A DNA stretch of 64,000 nucleotides from Aeromicrobium sp. 9AM (GTDB lineage: Bacteria > Actinomycetota > Actinomycetes > Propionibacteriales > Nocardioidaceae). How positions within the stretch are numbered: position 1 is the stretch's first letter; every line of letters begins with the position of its first letter. This document shows, in pieces, positions 57,764 through 64,000 of the stretch. Below the pieces are notes generated by a model that had not been told where the DNA came from, did no database searches, and was given only the letters and a program-made list of their open reading frames with translations. Location: the NCBI RefSeq assembly GCF_902506105.1, contig NZ_LR733304.1, positions 1,140,334 to 1,204,333 of the forward strand, read 5' to 3'. A program made the translations under genes and the position numbers.

Positions 57764-59287
57764 ATGGACCGACGGGTTTTTCTCACGGTGAGTGCTGCGG
57801 CGCTGCTCGCTGCGTGCACGCCTGAGAAGTCGCGGCGTGAGCGTCCTCGTACGCTGCTGCGTCGGTCGGCCGATGCGTACCGGCCGCGGGTCCACTACTC
57901 CCCGGCTCGCGGGAACCTCGCCGACCCCAACGGCTTGGTCTACCTGGCCGGCGAGTACCACTTGTTCTTCCAGCACGACGGGCGCTGGGCCCATGCGGCC
58001 AGCAAGAACCGCCTTCACTGGCGCGACCTCGGCGTCGCGATCGACCGGGAAGGTGAGAACCAGGCGCTGTCGGGCAGCGCGGTCGTCGACCGGCGCAACA
58101 CGAGCGGGTTGGTGGATGGCTCCGACGGTCTCGTGGCGGTCTTCACCAGCACGGATGGCGGCGAGGCGCAGAGCGTCGCTTCGAGCTCGGACCGGGGCAG
58201 GACGTTCACCCGGTATGACCACAATCCCGTGCTCCGACATGACGGCGGCGGCCCGGACTTCAGGGATCCCAAGGTCTTCTGGCACGCAGATTCGGACTCG
58301 TGGGTCATGGTCGTCAGCAGCGGGGACCACGTCTCGATCTTCGGCTCGCCGGACCTGATCGAGTGGAGTCACCTGAGCGACTTCGGCCAGGGTCAGGGTC
58401 TCCACAGCGCAGTCTGGGAGTGTCCCGACCTCTTCTCGCTGCCCTTGGACGGACACCAGGACGCCACACGATGGGTCATGCACGTCAGCGTCGGCGCCAG
58501 CGAGGCGACGGACGGCTCGACGTCGCAGTACTTCGTCGGGACGTTCGACGGGACCACGTTCGTCAACGAGAACGCGCCCGACGACGTCATGATCGCCGAC
58601 TTCGGCCAGGACTTCTACGCGGCACAGACCTGGTCCGACGACCACCAGGACGACAAGGTCTGGATCGGCTGGCTCGGCAACTGGCGCTATCCCTACGGAG
58701 CGCCCACGGGTACGTGGCACGGTGCGATGTCCCTGCCCCGGACGTTGAGCCTGGAGACGCGCTCGGGACGCCCTCGTGTCGTCCAACAGGTCATCGACAC
58801 GGCACCACTGCGACGCAAGTCGACGGCAGTTCGCGACTTCGCGGTCGAGGGCCTGCACGAGCTGCCGTTCCACCACACGGCGTACGAGCTCGAAGCCACC
58901 GTCGAGTGGGATCAGCTCGACGAGGTGGCGGTGCAGCTGATGCGTGGCGACCGTGACTTCGTCAGCGTGGGCTTCGATGCCCGCAACGGGACCGTGTTCG
59001 TCGACAGGTCGGCGTCGGGCTCCCACGGTGTCGCCGACCGGGACGGCAACGACGTCACCTTCGGCCGGCGCAGCGAAGCCGTCGACGACCCGGCCATGAC
59101 GCAGCTCCGCATCCACGCGATCGTCGACAGGTCGTCGATCGAGGTGTTCTTCGACAACGGCCGACACGTGGCGTCGGTCGTCGTGTTCACCGACGAGGGC
59201 AACGACGGCATCGCGTGGCAGACGACCGGCGGTCGTGCCACCGTGCGCGACTGTCGCGTCACCGAGCTCGCGGCCATCTGGAGCTGA
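57764..59287 (+). CDS. GH32 fructan hydrolase lipoprotein (levanase/inulinase type)
   Basis: 507 residues. Lipobox LAAC with Cys18; five-bladed propeller with ADPNGLVY (Asp54 nucleophile), FRDPKVF (Asp168) and WECPDLF (Glu219 acid/base); beta-sandwich carboxy domain from about 355. It cleaves fructose from levan, inulin or sucrose outside the cell. Divergent from levansucrase, so one locus makes and degrades fructan. ATG 57764 follows GGAAGGGGGCGGG. Confidence 0.9.
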   Translation: MDRRVFLTVSAAALLAACTPEKSRRERPRTLLRRSADAYRPRVHYSPARGNLADPNGLVYLAGEYHLFFQHDGRWAHAASKNRLHWRDLGVAIDREGENQALSGSAVVDRRNTSGLVDGSDGLVAVFTSTDGGEAQSVASSSDRGRTFTRYDHNPVLRHDGGGPDFRDPKVFWHADSDSWVMVVSSGDHVSIFGSPDLIEWSHLSDFGQGQGLHSAVWECPDLFSLPLDGHQDATRWVMHVSVGASEATDGSTSQYFVGTFDGTTFVNENAPDDVMIADFGQDFYAAQTWSDDHQDDKVWIGWLGNWRYPYGAPTGTWHGAMSLPRTLSLETRSGRPRVVQQVIDTAPLRRKSTAVRDFAVEGLHELPFHHTAYELEATVEWDQLDEVAVQLMRGDRDFVSVGFDARNGTVFVDRSASGSHGVADRDGNDVTFGRRSEAVDDPAMTQLRIHAIVDRSSIEVFFDNGRHVASVVVFTDEGNDGIAWQTTGGRATVRDCRVTELAAIWS

Positions 59288-59302
59288 GCCGGTCCCGGAA
59301 GA

Positions 59303-59342
59303 CGACGATGGGCCGCAACCTTGTTGGTTGCGGCCCCGTCGT
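59303..59342. terminator. Bidirectional hairpin between GH32 and tRNA-Leu
   Basis: GGGCCGCAACC (59310-59320), TTGTT loop, GGTTGCGGCCC (59326-59336); outer ACGAC/GTCGT pairs lengthen it. It lies between convergent genes. Confidence 0.7.
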
Positions 59343-59348
59343 GGTGTG

Positions 59349-59433
59349 TGTCCGAGGGGGGACTTGAACCCCCACGCCCCTTACAGGGCACTAGCACCTC
59401 AAGCTAGCGCGTCTACCATTCCGCCACCCGGAC
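59349..59433 (-). tRNA. tRNA-Leu (anticodon GAG)
   Basis: 85 bases. Acceptor GTCCGGG pairs with CTCGGAC; anticodon stem CTAGC/GCTAG closes loop TTGAGGT with GAG; a long variable arm (class II) and T stem GGGGG/CCCCC with TTCAAGT follow. Discriminator A; CCA is not encoded. Likely promoter TTCGGA (59497-59492), 18 bases, TAAAGT (59473-59468). Confidence 0.95.
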
Positions 59434-59570
59434 AAGCGCCTGTATGACGGGCGCGGTGCAGCACTGAACTTTAGCAAAGACCGGTCGGCGTTCCGAATCG
59501 GGTCGTCCTCTGTGCGCACCCGTGCGATGGGCGCATTGGCATCGCAAGGAAATACTTGGCACAATTAGTC

Positions 59571-59603
59571 GAGGCCCCGGAAAGTATGAGTTTCCGGGGC
59601 CTC
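59571..59603 (+). terminator. Perfect 13-bp hairpin in the A/T-rich gap
   Basis: GAGGCCCCGGAAA pairs with TTTCCGGGGCCTC around a seven-base loop; TAGTTTGAT follows on the plus strand. It may end a small plus-strand RNA, for which TTGGCA upstream is a weak promoter hint. Confidence 0.55.
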
Positions 59604-59827
59604 TAGTTTGATCGAGCGTGATGGTCTCTCTCATCCAGAATCCTTCTTCTTTCCCGCCTGTCACATCACTGACCGGCTGCCTTTGACTTGCGTCGCTGGC
59701 CATGGGATCGAATCTGGATTCTTTCCCGCTTTCCCGAAGGATTGCGTAGGTCATTTGTATGCCCCGGGTGACCAGGCGCGCAAGGGATTTGTCGAAGTTT
59801 TTGAGCTATTTCTCGAGAATGTGTCAC

Positions 59828-59901
59828 TTACCCACAGAGTGACCTAGGTCACCCACAAGCCACGCGTTGTTATGCACATGTTTTCCACACATTGTGGCTT
59901 T
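59828..59901 (+). promoter_or_regulatory. DnaA-box-like array
   Basis: Four same-strand nonamers: TTACCCACA (59828), TCACCCACA (59849), TTATGCACA (59870), TTTTCCACA (59881). Starts are 21, 21 and 11 bases apart, close to whole helical turns. TGTGG at 59893 mirrors the last. TTATGCACA fits the TTATNCACA consensus. Confidence 0.5.
59839..59852. promoter_or_regulatory. CRP/GlxR-type dyad
   Basis: GTGACCTAGGTCAC is a perfect 14-base palindrome of the form GTGA-N6-TCAC, between and touching the first two DnaA-box-like repeats. Confidence 0.5.
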
Positions 59902-59919
59902 CGCGGCACGCCGAATCGG

Positions 59920-61197
59920 TCAGAGCAGGGACGAGATCGCGTGGATGGCGATGCCGGCGAGCCCGCCGACCACGGTTCCGTTGATGCGGATGAACTGCAG
60001 GTCCCGGCCGACGTGCAGCTCGATGCGCTCGGCGGTCTCCTTGCCGTCCCACCGGTTGACTGTCGCGGAGATGATCGTCGCGACCTCGCTGCCGTAGTGG
60101 TTGACGGCGTATGCCGCGACGTCCGAGATCGTGGCGTCGATGCGGCGGTTGAGCTCGGGGTCGTCGATGAGCCGCTGGCCGAAGGCCTCGATCTCCTCGA
60201 GTGCCCGGCGGCGGAGCAGTCCGCTCTCGTCGGCAAGTGAGCCGATCAGCGCGCGGCGCAGGGCGTCCCACAGACGGACGGACGTCACGCCGACGCGCGG
60301 CTGCGACAGCACGCGCTCCTTGAGGTTCTCGAAGCGCGTACGCGTCTGGGGGTCGTGCTGCAGCTCCTGGGCGAGGTCGGTCAGCCACCGGTTGAGCGCG
60401 ATGCGGGCGTTGTGGTCCGGCGTACGGCCGATCTCGGCGACCCACTCGACGACCTGCTCGTGCACCCAGCCGGCCACTCGCTTGTCGAGCCACTGCGGCG
60501 TCCAGGACGGTGCCCGGTTCTCGATGAGGGCCGCGACCTCTTCGTCGTTGATCGCGAGCCAGCGGCCCAGCTCGTCCAGGGCGAGGTCGACGAGTCCCCG
60601 GTGCGCGTCGTCGCGGAGGATCTCCTCGAGGAGCTGACCCACGACGGGGCTGAGCTCCTCCTCCTTGAGCCGGGGGATCAGCGCCTCCTGGATCACCGCG
60701 GCGACGTCGGTCTCCTTGACGTGCCTGAGCGCGTCGGCCAGCACGCGTGAGCCCTCGGCGACGAGGCGTTCGCTGTGCCCGTCCGAGACGAGCCACTCCC
60801 CTACGCGCCGGCTGACACCTGCTGACTGGATGCGTTCGCGGACGACGTCCTCCCGCAGGAAGTTGTCGGTGACGAACTCCTGCAGGCTCTCGCCCAGCGA
60901 CTCCTTGCGGTTCGGGATGATCGCCGTGTGCGGTATCGGCAGCCCCAGCGGATGCCTGAAGAGAGCGGTGACGGCGAACCAGTCCGCGATGGCGCCGACC
61001 ATCGCCGCCTCGGCCCCGGCGTTGACGTAGCCGAGCCAGCCGTCCTGGTTGCGGGTCACGACGTAGATGGCGGCGGCCAGGAGCAGCAGGGACAGTGCGA
61101 GCGCCCGCATCCGCCGCAGGCCGCTGAGACGCGCGGTGTCGCCGGCCGAAAGGCCCTCGGGCATCTGGAAGCTCGCACTCGCATCTGTCGAGGTCAC
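59920..61197 (-). CDS. DUF445-family membrane protein
   Basis: 425 residues: span near 30-48 (ALALSLLLLAAAIYVVT), NAGAEAAMVGAIADWFAVTALFRHPLGLPIPHTAIIPNRK (family signature), a long helical middle, and a carboxy span (VVGGLAGIAIHAISSLL). Function unknown. GTG 61197 has TAGTGT six bases upstream. Divergent from the zinc peptidase. Confidence 0.85.
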   Translation of the reverse strand: MTSTDASASFQMPEGLSAGDTARLSGLRRMRALALSLLLLAAAIYVVTRNQDGWLGYVNAGAEAAMVGAIADWFAVTALFRHPLGLPIPHTAIIPNRKESLGESLQEFVTDNFLREDVVRERIQSAGVSRRVGEWLVSDGHSERLVAEGSRVLADALRHVKETDVAAVIQEALIPRLKEEELSPVVGQLLEEILRDDAHRGLVDLALDELGRWLAINDEEVAALIENRAPSWTPQWLDKRVAGWVHEQVVEWVAEIGRTPDHNARIALNRWLTDLAQELQHDPQTRTRFENLKERVLSQPRVGVTSVRLWDALRRALIGSLADESGLLRRRALEEIEAFGQRLIDDPELNRRIDATISDVAAYAVNHYGSEVATIISATVNRWDGKETAERIELHVGRDLQFIRINGTVVGGLAGIAIHAISSLL

Positions 61198-61249
61198 GGC
61201 ACGACACTATCCGCGAGCGCTTCCCGCCGCTCTGCGTAGACTTCCGGGC

Positions 61250-62155
61250 ATGACCTTCAACGAGGGCGCCGATCTGGACACGAGCCAGGTCACCGGCGGT
61301 GGCGGCGGAGTTCGCGGCGGTGCGGTGATCGGTGGCGGAGCGGGCACCATCATCCTGCTGATCCTCGGGCTCATCTTCGGCGGCGACATCACGGGTGGCG
61401 GCACGGGCGCCAACCCGTTCGATCCCGGCCAGGTCCAGGCCGGCGGCGACACCTCGACCACCGACTTCTCGCAGTGCAAGACCGGCGCCGACGCGAACCG
61501 GGATGACACCTGCCGGATCATCGGCACGGTCAACAGCGTCCAGGCCTACTGGCGCGACGCCCTCCCAGCTGACGTCCAGCGGCAGTACCAGGACGCGAAG
61601 ACCGTCATCTACTCCGGGTCGACGCAGTCCGCGTGCGGCGTGGCGTCGAATGCGACCGGGCCGTTCTACTGCCCGTCGGACCAGCGCGTCTACATCGACG
61701 CGAGCTTCTTCGACGAGCTGACGAGCCGGTTCGGCGCCGATGGCGGCGCCCTGGCCCAGGAGTATGTCGTGGCGCACGAGTACGGCCACCACGTCGAGAA
61801 CCTGCTCGGGATCCTCGCCAAGGGACAGGATGGCAAGACCGGACCGCTCAGCGGAGGCGTACGCATCGAGCTGATGGCTGACTGCATGGCCGGTGTCTGG
61901 GCCAACCACGCCGCCACGACCAAGGACGCGAACGGCGACACCCTGCTGAAGCCGATCACTGACGAGGACGTCAAGTCGGCGCTGTCGGCAGCCGCAGCTG
62001 TCGGCGACGACCACATCCAGGAGTCGTCGACGGGCCGGGTCAACCAGGAGTCGTGGACGCACGGCTCGAGCGAGTCGCGGCAGAAGTGGTTCCTCGCCGG
62101 ATACAACGGCGGCACCGTCAACCAGTGCGACACGTTCAGCACCGACGACCTCTGA
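61250..62155 (+). CDS. Neutral zinc metallopeptidase (YpfJ-like)
   Basis: 301 residues: short amino end, one span (about 25-45), Gly-rich linker, then a zincin-type domain with HEYGHH at 176-181 and RIELMADCMAGVWA downstream. Four cysteines suggest disulfides outside the membrane. Substrate unknown. ATG 61250 has TAGACT seven bases upstream. Confidence 0.87.
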   Translation: MTFNEGADLDTSQVTGGGGGVRGGAVIGGGAGTIILLILGLIFGGDITGGGTGANPFDPGQVQAGGDTSTTDFSQCKTGADANRDDTCRIIGTVNSVQAYWRDALPADVQRQYQDAKTVIYSGSTQSACGVASNATGPFYCPSDQRVYIDASFFDELTSRFGADGGALAQEYVVAHEYGHHVENLLGILAKGQDGKTGPLSGGVRIELMADCMAGVWANHAATTKDANGDTLLKPITDEDVKSALSAAAAVGDDHIQESSTGRVNQESWTHGSSESRQKWFLAGYNGGTVNQCDTFSTDDL

Positions 62156-62157
62156 CG

Positions 62158-62937
62158 GTGTCCGATCGATCGGTGTCCGACCCTAGGCCCAGCTCCCGAC
62201 GACTCACGGCGGAGATCTGGATCGTCCTGGGCCTGTCCCTGGGCGCTTCAGCGGTGTATGCCGTGGTCAGCCTCGCCGCCAAGCTGACCCAGCCCGGCGG
62301 GCTCAGGAAGTCGACAGCGACGCTCAACGGCAACCAGAGCCCGCGTGAATGGCTCGACCTGACGTACCAGCTGCTGGGGATCGGGTTCGCGATCGTTCCC
62401 GTGGCGCTGGCGATCTATCTGATGACGCTCGACAAGGACCAGCCGCCCGTACGCGAGCGGCTCGGGCTCGACAAGGGCGGCGTCTGGAACAACATCGTCT
62501 GGGGTTCATTGCTGGCTGCGGTCATCGGGCTGCCCGGCATCGGCGTCTACTTCGCCGGTCGCGCCATGGGCATCACCGCCGAGATCGTCACCAGCCCGCT
62601 CGACACGTACTGGTGGACCGTCCCGGTCCTGGTCCTGGCCGCGGTCAAGAACGCCGTCATCGAGGAGTTCATCGTCGTCGGCTACCTGACGAGCCGGCTC
62701 CGGCAGCTCAGCTGGAGCTGGCCGAGGACGATCGTGGTGAGCGCCGCCCTGCGCGGCAGCTATCACCTCTACCAGGGCGTGGGCCAGGCGTTCGGCAACT
62801 TCGTGATGGGGCTGGTCTTCGGCTACTGGTTCAGCCGGACCAAGCGAGTCATGCCGCTGGTCATCGCCCACACGATCCTCGACGTCATCTCCTTCGTCGG
62901 CTACGGGTTCCTGCGCGACCACGTGAGCTGGCTGTGA
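62158..62937 (+). CDS. CPBP-family intramembrane metalloprotease
   Basis: 259 residues, about seven spans. Abi/CPBP motifs: [12 protein letters not shown] (EE pair; the usual arginine after it is replaced), RGSYHLYQG and [11 protein letters not shown]. It may process prenyl or membrane proteins or act in other ways; activity is uncertain due to the altered first motif. GTG 62158 starts two bases after the peptidase stop. Confidence 0.8.
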   Translation: MSDRSVSDPRPSSRRLTAEIWIVLGLSLGASAVYAVVSLAAKLTQPGGLRKSTATLNGNQSPREWLDLTYQLLGIGFAIVPVALAIYLMTLDKDQPPVRERLGLDKGGVWNNIVWGSLLAAVIGLPGIGVYFAGRAMGITAEIVTSPLDTYWWTVPVLVLAAVKNAVIEEFIVVGYLTSRLRQLSWSWPRTIVVSAALRGSYHLYQGVGQAFGNFVMGLVFGYWFSRTKRVMPLVIAHTILDVISFVGYGFLRDHVSWL

Positions 62938-62941
62938 CCTC

Positions 62942-64000
62942 ATGAAGATTGTGTACGACGAGGCGCTGCCGATCACGGCGCGCCATGACGACATCGCTGC
63001 GGCGATCCGCGACCACCAGGTCGTGGTGGTGGCCGGCGAGACCGGATCGGGCAAGACCACGCAGCTGCCCAAGATCGCGTACGAGCTGGGCCGCCGCACC
63101 ATCGCGCACACGCAGCCTCGCCGCATCGCCGCGCGCTCGGTGGCCAAGCGCATCGCCGACGAGTGCGAGGTCGACCTGGGGGCCGAGGTCGGCTACGCCG
63201 TGCGGTTCGACGACCAGACGAGCGACGCCACGGCGATCCGGCTCGTCACCGACGGCTTGCTGCTCGCCGAGCTCCAGCGGGACCGCCGCCTGTCGCGCTA
63301 TGACACGATCATCATCGACGAGGCGCATGAGCGCTCGCTGTCGATCGACTTCCTGCTGGGCTATCTCAAGCAGCTGCTCCCCAGCCGGCCCGATCTCAAG
63401 GTCATCATCACCTCCGCGACGATCGACGTCGAACGCTTCGCGGAGATGTTCGACGCACCCGTCATCGAGGTCAGCGGACGTACGTATCCCGTCGAGGTCC
63501 GCTATCGCCCCCTCGCGGAGTCCGATGCCGCTGACATGCTCGACGGCATCGCCGACGCTGTCTCAGAACTCCCGCGTGACGGCGACATCCTGGTGTTCCT
63601 GTCCGGCGAGCGGGAGATCCGCGACGCAGCGGAGTTCCTGGCGGGCAAGAGGCTCCCCCACACCGAGATCCTCCCCCTCTACGGCCGTCTCGCCGCCGGC
63701 GACCAGCAGAAGATCTTCAGCGACCACACCGGCCGGCGCATCGTGCTCGCGACGAACGTCGCCGAGACCTCGCTCACCGTTCCCGGCATCCGTTTCGTGA
63801 TCGACCCCGGGTTCGCCCGGATCTCGCGGTTCAGCCAGCGGCTCAAGGTCCAGCGACTGCCGATCGAGCCGATCTCGCAGGCCAGCGCCGCGCAGCGCGC
63901 AGGACGCTGCGGTCGCGTGGCCGACGGCATCTGCATCCGCCTTTACTCCGAGGAGGACTTCGACGGACGCCCGGAGTTCACCGACCCGGAGATCCAGCGC
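62942..64000 (+). CDS. hrpA: ATP-dependent RNA helicase HrpA, amino-terminal part (cut by window edge)
   Basis: 353 residues before the right edge. DEAH/RHA helicase motifs: [13 protein letters not shown] (33-45), [51 protein letters not shown] and QRAGRCGRV. The family unwinds RNA and in HrpA links to stalled ribosomes. It follows the CPBP gene by 4 bases. Confidence 0.93.
   Translation, partial: MKIVYDEALPITARHDDIAAAIRDHQVVVVAGETGSGKTTQLPKIAYELGRRTIAHTQPRRIAARSVAKRIADECEVDLGAEVGYAVRFDDQTSDATAIRLVTDGLLLAELQRDRRLSRYDTIIIDEAHERSLSIDFLLGYLKQLLPSRPDLKVIITSATIDVERFAEMFDAPVIEVSGRTYPVEVRYRPLAESDAADMLDGIADAVSELPRDGDILVFLSGEREIRDAAEFLAGKRLPHTEILPLYGRLAAGDQQKIFSDHTGRRIVLATNVAETSLTVPGIRFVIDPGFARISRFSQRLKVQRLPIEPISQASAAQRAGRCGRVADGICIRLYSEEDFDGRPEFTDPEIQR

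Larger units (their letters stand above)
59434..59919. other. A/T-rich 486-base gap between tRNA-Leu and the DUF445 gene
   Basis: Base composition is near half A/T in the middle, against about a third elsewhere. It holds the tRNA promoter, a 13-bp perfect hairpin at 59571-59603, and at 59828-59901 repeated DnaA-box-like nonamers and a CRP-type dyad. Short frames on each strand have no recognisable product. Confidence 0.6.

Noticed and set aside
55940..59433. A genomic island integrated at tRNA-Leu
   Set aside because: The position fits, but there is no integrase, no repeated tRNA 3' end and no clear change in codon use, so only the weak hint is kept.
59413..59754. A 113-codon minus-strand frame overlapping tRNA-Leu
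   Set aside because: It runs through the tRNA gene and a terminator-like hairpin and has no recognisable product.
59608..59847. A 79-codon plus-strand frame in the A/T-rich gap
   Set aside because: No ribosome site, no family resemblance, and it covers a proposed control region.

Overview
The window is a 64 kb chromosomal stretch of a high-GC actinobacterium. The evidence is a complete Pup-proteasome gene set, the mycothiol enzyme MshC, frequent GTG/TTG starts and many leaderless-type promoters (TANNNT six bases before the start codon). Gene content and order recall the mycobacterial helY-tatCA-pafCB-pafA-prcAB-pup-dop-arc to metH-mshC-uppP segment. The many inserted genes fit a Nocardioidaceae-type organism such as Aeromicrobium, but genus is inference. 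I see no rRNA genes, CRISPR array, prophage or insertion sequence. There is one tRNA, tRNA-Leu(GAG).

Region 1 (1-21.2 kb, mostly minus strand) is the protein-turnover region. In transcription order it carries trmI with a site-2-type protease, arc, a GNAT acetyltransferase, an EamA exporter with its TetR regulator and a DHA2 exporter, then dop, a lytic transglycosylase, pup, prcB, prcA, a PAP2 phosphatase with a DedA protein, pafA, a tandem-FKBP lipoprotein, pafB, pafC, tatA, tatC, a small secreted orphan, a lipid kinase and helY (cut by the window edge). Pup ends in GGQ, so Dop must first deamidate it. PafA then ligates it, Arc unfolds substrates and PrcAB degrades them. PafBC is the DNA-damage regulator encoded with pafA.

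Region 2 (21.2-48.4 kb) is mixed core metabolism: an Fe-S RecB-like nuclease, an HAD phosphatase, metH, a PAC2-family protein, a large polysaccharide-lyase lipoprotein of foreign look, mshC, corA, uppP, an aldo-keto reductase, an M20 peptidase, a first MoxR-VWA pair, an SDR, a second PAP2 protein, nnrD, a histidine phosphatase and a three-gene ABC operon. At about 42340 two gene remnants (DHA2 exporter and metallo-beta-lactamase-fold protein) meet head to head, which looks like a deletion scar.

Region 3 (48.4-64 kb) has an SNF2 helicase, a DinB2-type polymerase lacking the aromatic steric gate, a DUF1003 protein, a second MoxR-VWA pair, a divergent levansucrase (GH68) and fructan hydrolase (GH32) pair, tRNA-Leu, an A/T-rich 486-base gap with helically spaced DnaA-box-like repeats and a CRP-type dyad, a DUF445 protein, two membrane-linked peptidases and the start of hrpA.

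The least-explained signals are three. One is a 16-base dyad plus an 18-base block repeated upstream of two envelope operons 38 kb apart, at identical distance from the start codons. The second is the DnaA-box-like array at 59.83-59.90 kb. The third is the deletion scar.
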